From a virus, in the IMG/VR virus record IMGVR_UViG_3300031974_004714, positions 1 to 22,051 of that record: a stretch of 22,051 bases of DNA. The stretch is one strand, 5' to 3'. This document shows, in pieces, positions 1 to 7,118 of this stretch. Made by a program: the position numbers and the translations under genes. Numbering within the stretch: position 1 is the stretch's first letter; every line of letters starts with the position of its first letter. Under the pieces are notes generated by a model, which saw only the letters and a list, made by a program, of their open reading frames with translations, was not told the origin of the DNA and searched no databases.

Positions 1-773
1 AATATAGTTAATACACTCCAATCGTTAGATAATCCTGTATCTATACCTGCAAAATAACGTTTTGCTTTATTTGGTTGTTCATATTGATTTACTACACATA
101 CATTATCTAATCCCTTAAATACCTGACTAGTTGCATCACTAAATTCAGCTAAATATTCCTGTGCAAATATTTCTGCTGGTAATGATACACGTTGTTCCTC
201 TATAAATTGTTCGTCTATAAATGGATTATCTGTTGATTTACCACTAAATGAAGCATAATCACCACTTTGGTCGATTCCTTTTAGATAATACTTATAAAAG
301 TGATTTTTAGCGGCTGGTGTTGATATCATTAAACATTTCTTACCTAATGCAGTTAATGTAGGTAATATTGCCTCTAATATAGCATTTTCTTTTACATATG
401 CTGCCTCATCAATAACTAAATAATGAAAACTAAAACCCCTAATACTATCAGGTCGTTCAGCAGATAAAAATTGTAGTGTAGATCCGTTTAGGAATTTTAT
501 TGTTAAATCTGCTTTGTTTTTTTCTTGTATTAATGAATGTGATGCACCTACTAATTCATTAAATACTTTTTTTGCTTGATTATATATAGGTGATATCCAA
601 GCACCTTTTTGATTACCAGTAGATAATAACCAATACAATAATAGGTTTTGTCCTAAGAGGGATTTACCAAATTGTCTGCCAGTAGATACAATACCAAACT
701 TATGAGGGCTATCTGCAAATCCATCAATTACCTTTTTTTGTCCTTGGTGTGGAGTGAATAATGTTACTTCCAT
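1..773 (-). CDS. Terminase large subunit (partial, C-terminus beyond left edge)
   Basis: This is the packaging motor ATPase/nuclease that threads DNA into the prohead and cuts it. The first 257 residues are visible. A Walker A-type TGRQFGKSL lies at about residues 31-39, Walker B YLVIDE at 118-123 with the catalytic Glu at 123, and an MISTP coupling motif at about 149-153. The RNase H-like nuclease domain begins with FAGID, its first catalytic Asp near residue 245, just before the window ends. The reading frame has a TAG 15 bases before the chosen ATG at 773, so this is the earliest ATG. The start overlaps the preceding UVR-motif gene by 50 bases, and the small-terminase candidate lies just upstream. 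The ATPase motifs make the family assignment firm. Confidence 0.95.
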   Translation of the reverse strand, partial: MEVTLFTPHQGQKKVIDGFADSPHKFGIVSTGRQFGKSLLGQNLLLYWLLSTGNQKGAWISPIYNQAKKVFNELVGASHSLIQEKNKADLTIKFLNGSTLQFLSAERPDSIRGFSFHYLVIDEAAYVKENAILEAILPTLTALGKKCLMISTPAAKNHFYKYYLKGIDQSGDYASFSGKSTDNPFIDEQFIEEQRVSLPAEIFAQEYLAEFSDATSQVFKGLDNVCVVNQYEQPNKAKRYFAGIDTGLSNDWSVLTI

Positions 774-939
774 GTAGTAGATCTTCTAATTCCCATTGAA
801 ACTTTAGCTCATCAGTGCCTGCTTTTAATACAGCAGCATCTTCGTAATTTTCCTTTTCAACTGATTCTTCTATTAATTCGTTAAATACATCTAGTATAGT
901 AGAATAAAAATCATCTATATTATATTCCTTCGTTGCCAT
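724..939 (-). CDS. Small UVR-motif protein between the terminase genes
   Basis: A 71-residue acidic protein. Its central segment, VEKENYEDAAVLKAGTDELK (about residues 27-46), resembles the UVR motif of UvrB/UvrC, a short helical hairpin for protein contacts with the pattern (E/D)(N/D)YExAAxLRDEI. The typical LRDEI is only partly kept (LKAGTDEL). It starts at ATG 939, overlapping the small-terminase candidate by 20 bases. Its end overlaps the large terminase start by 50 bases, which suggests tight translational coupling. A role in bridging or regulating the packaging motor is inferred from position alone. It could instead simply be a coiled-coil adaptor. Confidence 0.7.
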   Translation of the reverse strand: MATKEYNIDDFYSTILDVFNELIEESVEKENYEDAAVLKAGTDELKFQWELEDLLHGSNIIHSTPRTKKGN

Positions 940-1315
940 CGTCTCCCCAATTTAATTTTATATCTAAATTTCCTTGAATAGCAACCTTTACTTCTTCATT
1001 ACCTGTATATTTCATTACTTGGTCTACTGCTCTACTTCTTAATCTTTCATCTTCACTAGCTAATAATGATGTTAATTCATTTACAGCTGGATCTAATAAT
1101 TTGTTTAATTTGTCTTTCCAACCATTATCATAGTTGTCTTTTGCACTAGCCCAATATGCATGATATTGTTTTTCACTTTTATCATTAAAATGTTCATGAC
1201 AGTATTTTATCCATTGATGTTGCTTATACCCTTGTTTATATCTAAGGTCAAAGCATTTATCAACTCGTTCTTGAACTTCAGTATGTGTTAATTTATTTCC
1301 CGCCATATTGTACAT
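920..1315 (-). CDS. Putative terminase small subunit
   Basis: A 131-residue protein immediately upstream of the large terminase, where the DNA-recognition subunit normally lies. The N-terminal half is basic, helical and aromatic (LRYKQGYKQHQWIKYCHEHF), compatible with a DNA-binding region. Residues about 80-110 (LLASEDERLRSRAVDQVMKY) look like the helical oligomerisation segment of phage small terminases. The C-terminal IQGNLDIKLNWGDD matches the short beta tail often seen in this family. An alternative start three codons in (ATG at 1306, MAGNKL) is equally possible, since neither start has a Shine-Dalgarno. The call rests on position and general resemblance rather than a diagnostic motif. 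Confidence 0.7.
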   Translation of the reverse strand: MYNMAGNKLTHTEVQERVDKCFDLRYKQGYKQHQWIKYCHEHFNDKSEKQYHAYWASAKDNYDNGWKDKLNKLLDPAVNELTSLLASEDERLRSRAVDQVMKYTGNEEVKVAIQGNLDIKLNWGDDGNEGI

Positions 1316-1337
1316 TCATTGTATACATATGATACAA

Positions 1338-1586
1338 CTAGTCCTTGAATATTCCACGTTCTATCATTTTTTTATATGCATTTTCTTTTTTTTCTTGCCA
1401 TTCCTCTCCTAAATCATGATCATCTAACCACATATCATTTGGTCTTATATATCCGTATTTACATTTCCTACATTTAGTTTCAGTAATATAACATTGTTGT
1501 CTTGATCTAAAATAAGTGGTAAATGCACCCATTGGTAAAGATTTATTACATGTTCTACATGTTTGTCTTTTTGCCTTTGGATACAT
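1338..1586 (-). CDS. Small zinc-ribbon-like protein
   Basis: An 82-residue protein with two CxxC pairs, C10-x2-C13 and C39-x2-C42, plus C32. This is the spacing of a treble-clef or zinc-ribbon fold that binds one Zn. The C-terminal half is acidic and helical (GEEWQEKKENAYKKMIERGI). Its ATG at 1586 shares bases with the stop of the upstream oxygenase (TAATG), so the two are translationally coupled. Small zinc ribbons of this kind are common in phages and usually bind DNA or protein. Nothing here identifies the partner. Confidence 0.65.
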   Translation of the reverse strand: MYPKAKRQTCRTCNKSLPMGAFTTYFRSRQQCYITETKCRKCKYGYIRPNDMWLDDHDLGEEWQEKKENAYKKMIERGIFKD

Positions 1587-2806
1587 TAAATAAAAGTTGG
1601 TTTTGGACCTGTTGGTTTATTAAATGAATCAAATGTAGTTGTCTCTACAGGTTCTTGTGTTAATACCTTAGGTACAAAGTGTACGTACATGTTTTTATAT
1701 GATTCACCGTAATATCTGGTGTTTCTACCATGTAAACGTAATGCTCCCTCATAGAATAACATCTCACCTACCTTCAAATCAACATCAATCATATTACCCT
1801 CATTATCCTCAACTTCGAGATTCCATGGCACATCGAACTGAACAGGTATTGTGGCTGAAATCAATAAATGTTCTCTGTCTTTGTGCCATAGTAATCTACT
1901 ACCTCTACTATATTCTCTAATGCCAAATATGCTAGTTAACTCTAACTCCATACCTACCCAATTTTCTAGCATTGGTTTGACTAATGAAACTATAGTATCC
2001 CTCTGTTGTTTGTGGTAATCTAAAGGATATAATTTAGTATTTCCTCTAGGTAAATAATCTTTTGTAATACCATCTTCTATAGTATGGTTTTCTGATAATG
2101 ATATAACTTGATTTGCAGCATCTAATACTCCTTTAGGTGTATGTACTATGTTATACCCGTATTTACTAAATTGTGGTATTTTAATTCCTGCTTTATTGCG
2201 TTGTAATCCTTTAATATATTCATCAAATAATCTCTTATCTAATACATTATCAAAGTCATTTTCTCTAACCCAACAAGTTAAAATGTATTTTTCACCTTCA
2301 GTTACTTCTAATCCAGCATGTTTGCTGTCTTGATTTATAGAACCATCTTTATTGAGGTGTTCCCAGTATAAAGCACTACCTTTTTTAGGTAAATACTGTT
2401 GATTTAAACGGGGGAAGTGGGTAGCACCGCTTGAGTTGTCATTTAAAAAGACCATCAGCGTAGCAACTCTATTTCCCGATGCTAACCCAAATCTGTACAG
2501 GTTTTCCCCCTCAAATGCATCAAAATGTTCGTTGAAATATCCTCCAACTTCATATTTCTGTAGTTGTATTGCTTCTAACTTCTTATCCTCAATACCTAAG
2601 TATTCAACTATTTTCTTTCTGATGCCTTGTTCAAATGGTACACAATTACATAGTGAGTATGTTTTGGATTTTCTAGAATCATCTATCTTTGCTTCACCAT
2701 CTAATCCTACAGTACTATCTACTAATTTACCTTCTGAACGTTTAATTAATTCATCACATTCCTCGTTAGTAAGGAAATTGTCTATTGTTTTTAGATTTAT
2801 GCTCAT
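1586..2806 (-). CDS. Tandem two-domain 2-oxoglutarate/Fe(II)-dependent oxygenase
   Basis: A 406-residue protein built from two 2OG-Fe(II) dioxygenase-like domains. The first (about 5-185) resembles prolyl 4-hydroxylase. It has an HFD iron-binding motif at H94/D96, a distal His at 163 (SKHAGLEV) and the 2OG-binding Lys at 173 in GEKYILTCWVRE. The second (about 215-382) has its own HKD motif (H308/D310), a distal His candidate at 359 (RLHGRNTR) and basic residues 361-371 that could bind 2-oxoglutarate. Both sites therefore look intact. Such enzymes hydroxylate proteins, nucleic acid bases or small molecules, and the substrate is unknown here. The gene sits between a small unknown gene and a zinc ribbon in the operon leading to the terminase. 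Marine phages often carry single-domain versions; the tandem form is less usual. Confidence 0.88.
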   Translation of the reverse strand: MSINLKTIDNFLTNEECDELIKRSEGKLVDSTVGLDGEAKIDDSRKSKTYSLCNCVPFEQGIRKKIVEYLGIEDKKLEAIQLQKYEVGGYFNEHFDAFEGENLYRFGLASGNRVATLMVFLNDNSSGATHFPRLNQQYLPKKGSALYWEHLNKDGSINQDSKHAGLEVTEGEKYILTCWVRENDFDNVLDKRLFDEYIKGLQRNKAGIKIPQFSKYGYNIVHTPKGVLDAANQVISLSENHTIEDGITKDYLPRGNTKLYPLDYHKQQRDTIVSLVKPMLENWVGMELELTSIFGIREYSRGSRLLWHKDREHLLISATIPVQFDVPWNLEVEDNEGNMIDVDLKVGEMLFYEGALRLHGRNTRYYGESYKNMYVHFVPKVLTQEPVETTTFDSFNKPTGPKPTFI

Positions 2807-2960
2807 TTTTTACTTTTATAACAGGACCACTATATAACTTTTTATTTAATTCATCTATATCAACGTACTCAGCTTTGCTGAATGATTGTTTAGTTTGTTT
2901 TTGTACTAACCTTATCATACGCCAATTATTTTGTCCCTTTTTTAGGCCTCTTTTTTTCAC
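2766..2960 (-). CDS. Small basic protein, unknown function
   Basis: A 64-residue Lys-rich protein that I do not recognise. It begins at a GTG with an AAGGA sequence about 8 bases upstream, giving a 35-base overlap with the membrane protein before it. An internal ATG at 2918 (MIRLVQKQ) would give 50 residues with no such overlap and is the main alternative. The end overlaps the oxygenase start by 41 bases. No membrane segment, signal peptide or metal motif is visible. It is kept because it fills an otherwise empty gap in a tightly packed operon. Confidence 0.5.
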   Translation of the reverse strand: MKKRGLKKGQNNWRMIRLVQKQTKQSFSKAEYVDIDELNKKLYSGPVIKVKNEHKSKNNRQFPY

Positions 2961-3192
2961 CAGATAATTCCTTTAAGTATTCTCTTACTACTGATCTGAT
3001 GTACCTTCTCATTAAAGGCTGGAATTCTTTAATTACTTCAAAAACTACTTCTCTACTTGCAACTATAGGTTTTCGTTTTGGCAGTTTAGATTTAAGCCAA
3101 CTTAAGATACTATCATATCTGATGATAAATATTGTTAGCAATGATGTTATTACTAATGAAGATATCCAAAATAAAATATATATTTGTTCCAT
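2926..3192 (-). CDS. Single-span membrane protein, unknown function
   Basis: An 88-residue protein with one strong transmembrane segment near the N-terminus (about residues 4-25, ILFWISSLVITSLLTIFIIRY). A very basic, helical cytoplasmic part follows (KSKLPKRKPI, then RRYIRSVVREYLKEL). Two bases separate it from the stop of the sigma-like gene. A small one-span phage protein can be a holin, a spanin component or a membrane-anchored regulator, but no motif decides between these. No lysin gene lies next to it in the window, which weakens a lysis role. Confidence 0.65.
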   Translation of the reverse strand: MEQIYILFWISSLVITSLLTIFIIRYDSILSWLKSKLPKRKPIVASREVVFEVIKEFQPLMRRYIRSVVREYLKELSGEKKRPKKGTK

Positions 3193-3194
3193 AA

Positions 3195-3761
3195 CTAATA
3201 GGTTTTTTCTACTTGTTCTTTTAATTTTCTGAGTACTTTTTTAATGTCTTTAGATATTGTTGAGGTGGGAATCCCTGTTTCTGAAGACATTTCAGCTATA
3301 GTTTTTTCACCATAATAATGTTGCTGGATTAGATATTTTTCATAGAAATGAAGGTCGCCAACAAACTTTTTTATATATACCTCTTGTTCGCTGAGGTGTG
3401 ATTCATTGGGATCATCTGCTCCGTATTCTTTAACATAGTCAATATTTGGGAATAATTCCCTCATTCTTTCGCCTGCGCGTCTATGTTTATGATAGAATGG
3501 AGAACTAGAGGAATGTATTGCTAATGACATAGCTCTAGTAATATATCTTTCTAATGCAGATACTTTTACACTGGGTGATGTAACTATTTTGTATTGTTTA
3601 CTGAGTGGTTGATGAAGAAATGATTCTAAGGTGTGTGATACTAATTCTCCAGCCCATTTATCAGAATTAAATGTACATATTTTGGTTGCATTGATTTGCA
3701 ATTGATCATATATTTTGGATATCTCAGCATCCACAATTTGCCTCATCTCTTTTTCACTCAT
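3195..3761 (-). CDS. Sigma-70-like RNA polymerase sigma factor (phage type)
   Basis: A 188-residue protein that probably redirects host RNA polymerase. Residues about 33-95 resemble a short sigma region 2, with a helical WAGELVSHTLESFL stretch and then LERYITRAMSLAI and SSSSPFYHKHRR. I recall this pattern from Bacteroidetes phage sigma-like proteins. Residues about 139-182 form a region 4-like helix-turn-helix (YLIQQHYYGEKTIAEMSS, then GIPTSTISKDIKKVLRKL). It is the first gene of the operon running to the terminase. A long non-coding leader and a terminator lie upstream, so it probably has its own promoter. T4 gp55 is of similar length and acts on late promoters, but I see no sequence similarity. 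A plain HTH regulator is the main alternative. Confidence 0.75.
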   Translation of the reverse strand: MSEKEMRQIVDAEISKIYDQLQINATKICTFNSDKWAGELVSHTLESFLHQPLSKQYKIVTSPSVKVSALERYITRAMSLAIHSSSSPFYHKHRRAGERMRELFPNIDYVKEYGADDPNESHLSEQEVYIKKFVGDLHFYEKYLIQQHYYGEKTIAEMSSETGIPTSTISKDIKKVLRKLKEQVEKTY

Positions 3762-4103
3762 CGTATACGTAATATAATTAGGTTCCCCCCGGGTTCCAAC
3801 CCATTTTCTACCTCTTATCTCATCCCCTATCTTTCCACCTTTTCTTTAACCCCGTGATTATAACTATATAGAGGAGATGTTTTCACATATTACTTTTCTA
3901 TGACTCCTATAAATGTGAAAAAAAAATAGTATGCACCTTTTTCAATACATACTATTCTTATAATTTTTTATACCTTTTTAACCCTCTAATCCCATCCCAA
4001 TTAATGCCTAATAAACATATATTATTATAATTGAAATGTTAATTAAATGTTATATTAATTATATCTTCAAGATAATAACCCTATTTTAGGGAGTCACGTT
4101 ATT
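3762..4103. other. Non-coding region between the structural operon and the sigma operon
   Basis: A 342-base stretch without a credible ORF. In minus-strand order it holds a weak hairpin just after the fibre stop (CCCTA/TAGGG, 4079-4091), a very AT-rich segment (about 3960-4078) and a strong terminator (3918-3956). A TATAAT-like sequence around 3855-3865 follows, without a convincing -35. Last comes a leader for the sigma gene that contains no C on the minus strand between 3853 and 3794. A GC-rich patch with a small inverted repeat (GGGTTGGAACCC, minus strand, about 3791-3802) lies about 30 bases before the sigma start codon. The sigma operon promoter is expected here but cannot be fixed by eye. 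Confidence 0.6.
3918..3956 (-). terminator. Rho-independent terminator downstream of the fibre gene
   Basis: A perfect 9-bp inverted repeat: AATAGTATG at 3925-3933 and CATACTATT at 3948-3956, with a 14-base loop. On the minus strand the stem runs directly into nine T residues (3926-3918). The stem is AT-rich, but the T-run is long. It would end transcription of the head/fibre operon before the sigma operon. Confidence 0.75.
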
Positions 4104-6491
4104 TTAAGAAGTTTTTATCATTAGGTATCCTGAATCAGCACTTCCAGGGTTTGTACCCGATCCTGAAATCCAAACATCACCAATAGCTAATCCAGTTGAT
4201 GCTGTAGGCAATCCTTCCATTGCTAAACTACCAGATAAAATAGAACCTCTATCATTCTGGTTTTTAGTATGCAGGTTAGGCATGTAAACAGTATCACTTA
4301 CACTTGCTGTAATTTGTGTACCACCTATAATAGATGATTGTGTTACATTGGTATTTACTTTGTTTTGGAATCCATTTAATATCTGTGAGTAATCAGCTCC
4401 ACTTTCAATAGTTAATTGTTGACCACCTACAATTGCTGTTCTTATACCTTGTAATGATTGTTGATATCCACCTACAATTACTGAGGTATCTGCGTTATTA
4501 ATGTTTGCTGCAGCACCACCAATAATAGCACAGAAACTAGAGTTAATAGTATTTCCTTCACCACCAATCGTTGCTGATGTATCTCCACTTACTGAGTGAC
4601 CTGATCCAATTGCTAAACCATTAGCTGCATTGTTGGTGTTATTAAATCCAACTGTTAAGTTATTACTACCTCCAATAGTATGTTGTTCACCTACATTTGC
4701 TGAACCTGATACTGTTAATCTAGCACTTGATCCACTAATTACTACTGAACCAGTTACTTGTAAGCTTCCTGTAATGTCAGCTGATCCTGTGAATGGGAAA
4801 GCTGCACCAATACCTGGTACGTGAGAGGCTGTTACTGCATAGGAAGAAGAAATAACAGGGTTAGCCGAGTTACCTAAATCAACAAAAGTAAATCCACCTG
4901 CACTTGTAGAGAATGCTAATTGTCCATTACCAAAGAAGTTATAAACCGATGAATCAAAATAAGGCGTACCCCATTTTAATGCTCCATTATTAGCAGGGTT
5001 ATTATCAACTATTAATGGTGTTCCAGCTGAACCTGTAGAATTTGAACCATCATATATTTTAACTCTACCATTTGCTTCTCTTGCAATAATGTTTTTATAT
5101 GCACTTCCACTATAGAATTGTAAAGCAGCATAATCATCAGTCATTTGAAGACCAATACCTAAATCAGTAGTTGTATTAGCAAATGTTATACTACCTGTTT
5201 CAGTTAAATTCTCGTGTTTGTAAAATGCTGTTCTTGAACCATTATCTGTGATTTTAAAATCTCCAGATGTGAAACTATTTTTAGTAAATAAGTATTGGTT
5301 ACCTGCGTTAAATACAGTATCACCACTATTTACAACATCAATTTTTAAGTTTCTATTTGATTCAATTAAAGCTACATTTGAACCACTAAATTTAATTTTT
5401 GGTCCTACTGAGAATGAATTGTTTTGTTCATCTAAAAGAATTAATTCTGGACCTGATGAAGCACTGTTTCTGAATGTAATGTTATCTGAATGTACATCAA
5501 AATTAGATCCACTTTGAATTAATGAAGCAGATAAAATTAAATCAACTGATGCTGAATTACCTAATGTTAATGTTTCTTGTAGGTTTCCACCTCCACCACC
5601 AAATGAACTTGTAGCTACTGCTACTGGTACTCCGTCAGAATCACCTACCCAAGCAAATCCTTCTGCTATGTTAGGTAAATCATTTGTTCTACCTGCTCCT
5701 TGTAATATTATTTCTCCATCTGATGCATCTATCTTAGCTGCCGTTCCTATATTTTGAATTAAAAATGAACCTGTAGGTCTTGTCGCTGTTAAAGTACCAT
5801 TTAATCCTACATATACTGGTTGACCTGCTGTAAGTGTAGATGTATCTATTCCTGACTCTCTCCCATTTATAACAACTATTCCATTACCACTTGCATTGAT
5901 AGAATTTTGTGTTATACCAATTGCAGGCATTGTTGATGCACTATCATTAGAAGCAGTTAATACATTTACATTCTCTCCTGTTACTCCATTAGCATATACT
6001 GGAACTCCTGCAGCGATTGTTGAAGTTGATACATTCTTAACTGTTATAATTAAATCTTCGGCTGTTCCACTACCATCTGCTCTTACAGCATGAGAAGCAC
6101 TTACTGCATAAGATGAACTTAAAGCATAAGATGAACTTATAGCGTCATCTGCATTTAAAGCATGAGATGCTGAAATCGCGTTATCTGCATTCAGAGCATG
6201 AGATGCTGAAATTGCATTATCAGCGTTTACAGCGTGTGAAGCTGAAGTTGCTGTATCTGAGGATGCAGCTGAAGTTGCACGTGATGCTGATGTTGCATTA
6301 TCTGCTTGAATAGCATGTGAAGCACTTACTACACTGTCTGCGTATGATGCTGATATTGCATGTGAAGCAGAAATAGGTATAAATACACTACCTGTTCCAT
6401 TTGCTAAAATATTCCCTTCAGCACTAGCACTTACAGTAACTAGCTGTTGAAAAGAAGATGAGATATATAAAGGTCCTAAATTAGTTGCCAT
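4104..6491 (-). CDS. Tail fibre / receptor-binding-like protein with repeat stalk and YadA-like beta-roll
   Basis: A 795-residue low-complexity protein rich in Ser, Ala, Gly, Thr and Asn. A short N-terminus (1-40) probably attaches to the particle. Residues 41-139 are hexapeptide repeats (see the repeat entry). Residues about 144-265 form a beta domain (DLIITVKNVSTSTIAAGVPVY, then GLNGTLTATRPTGSF) of a type I recall from marine phage fibres. Around 560-600 is a TGSADITGSLQVTGSVVISG segment typical of phage fibre stalks. Residues about 604-724 repeat an I-G-G turn every 14-17 residues (AIGSG, TIGGEG, IIGGAA, IVGGYQ, IVGGQQ, IIGG), like the left-handed beta-roll head of YadA trimeric adhesins. 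The C-terminus (VYMPNLHT to YLMIKTS) could be a trimerisation tip. The gene follows the connector with a 2-base gap and ends before a terminator. A head fibre is possible; a tail or host-recognition role is more likely. Confidence 0.75.
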   Translation of the reverse strand: MATNLGPLYISSSFQQLVTVSASAEGNILANGTGSVFIPISASHAISASYADSVVSASHAIQADNATSASRATSAASSDTATSASHAVNADNAISASHALNADNAISASHALNADDAISSSYALSSSYAVSASHAVRADGSGTAEDLIITVKNVSTSTIAAGVPVYANGVTGENVNVLTASNDSASTMPAIGITQNSINASGNGIVVINGRESGIDTSTLTAGQPVYVGLNGTLTATRPTGSFLIQNIGTAAKIDASDGEIILQGAGRTNDLPNIAEGFAWVGDSDGVPVAVATSSFGGGGGNLQETLTLGNSASVDLILSASLIQSGSNFDVHSDNITFRNSASSGPELILLDEQNNSFSVGPKIKFSGSNVALIESNRNLKIDVVNSGDTVFNAGNQYLFTKNSFTSGDFKITDNGSRTAFYKHENLTETGSITFANTTTDLGIGLQMTDDYAALQFYSGSAYKNIIAREANGRVKIYDGSNSTGSAGTPLIVDNNPANNGALKWGTPYFDSSVYNFFGNGQLAFSTSAGGFTFVDLGNSANPVISSSYAVTASHVPGIGAAFPFTGSADITGSLQVTGSVVISGSSARLTVSGSANVGEQHTIGGSNNLTVGFNNTNNAANGLAIGSGHSVSGDTSATIGGEGNTINSSFCAIIGGAAANINNADTSVIVGGYQQSLQGIRTAIVGGQQLTIESGADYSQILNGFQNKVNTNVTQSSIIGGTQITASVSDTVYMPNLHTKNQNDRGSILSGSLAMEGLPTASTGLAIGDVWISGSGTNPGSADSGYLMIKTS
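6075..6371 (-). repeat. Hexapeptide-coding repeats in the fibre stalk
   Basis: This codes fibre residues 41-139. An Ala recurs every six residues in units such as ISASHA, LNADNA, ISASHA, LNADDA, ISSSYA, LSSSYA and VSASHA. The first two alternate, giving a 12-residue (36-base) higher-order repeat. Codons differ between copies, so this is an old or selected protein repeat rather than a fresh DNA duplication. Confidence 0.85.
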
Positions 6492-6493
6492 AT

Positions 6494-7117
6494 TTAAATA
6501 TTTTCATTTTTGCCTGGTTGAGGGGGTGGATAAGAAGGATATGCACTATTTACAATAGGCAATCCTGCATTCCTTGCTAAATTAAGATATATTGATCTTA
6601 CATTTCTAGAGAACACCATTGGTGCTCTATATTGAGATCCATAATCAGGTACAAATTGATATAATTCAGTATTTTGTCCTAATTCTGGGAATTCATTTGA
6701 ATTTTGTGAAATATATCGAGACAACATATCACAATAGAATTGTTTTTTATTTTCTATTGATTGTCTTTTTACATCATATACTTGTTTATCTACACTATTA
6801 CTATTTTCACCTCCATTAGGCGTTAGTAAACCATTATTTCTTGTGCGTATAAACGTATTTTCCGTTACATTATACAGTGAAGCATATAGTAACGCAGGTT
6901 GTACATAATCATCAACTAGCGATTGATATGAACCAGATAAACTGGAATTATCAATTTTGGTTGTTAATGTGTTGTATAAAATAGTTCCAATAATAGGTTG
7001 GATTACTATATCTTGTGCCTCACGAATTGCATTAGTAATTAACTTATCATCTAATGATTCATTAATATCACTAAACGCTCTTACTTTTGCTTCTGATATA
7101 AATAATGTTGTTTGCAT
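6494..7117 (-). CDS. Putative head-tail connector / head-completion protein
   Basis: A 207-residue protein encoded directly after the portal (1-base gap). Its helical N-terminal half (about 13-85) contains the pattern IREAQDIVIQPIIGTILYNTL, then LVDDYVQPALLYASLY. This resembles connector proteins that begin with a membrane-free helical bundle and are found next to portals in Bacteroidetes and marine phages. Residues about 107-143 are charged and helical (KQVYDVKRQSIENKKQFYCDML). The C-terminus is Pro/Tyr-rich and flexible (YPSYPPPQPGKN). The function is inferred from position and general resemblance; no catalytic motif is visible. Confidence 0.6.
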   Translation of the reverse strand: MQTTLFISEAKVRAFSDINESLDDKLITNAIREAQDIVIQPIIGTILYNTLTTKIDNSSLSGSYQSLVDDYVQPALLYASLYNVTENTFIRTRNNGLLTPNGGENSNSVDKQVYDVKRQSIENKKQFYCDMLSRYISQNSNEFPELGQNTELYQFVPDYGSQYRAPMVFSRNVRSIYLNLARNAGLPIVNSAYPSYPPPQPGKNENI

Positions 7118-7118
7118 A

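Noticed and set aside
2436-2837. 133-residue plus-strand ORF opposite the oxygenase
   Set aside because: It is antisense to a gene with two clear catalytic motif sets, and its sequence is a low-complexity shadow.
3781-3802. tRNA T-arm-like GGGTTCCAACCC
   Set aside because: The stem-loop is too short for a T arm and no anticodon or acceptor arms surround it.
3892-3918. Plus-strand GAGGAG directly before an ATG near 3877
   Set aside because: The ATG opens only an eight-codon ORF and the Shine-Dalgarno spacing is too short.
4104-6491. Diversity-generating retroelement target in the fibre
   Set aside because: No reverse transcriptase and no near-identical template repeat with A-substitutions was seen in the window.
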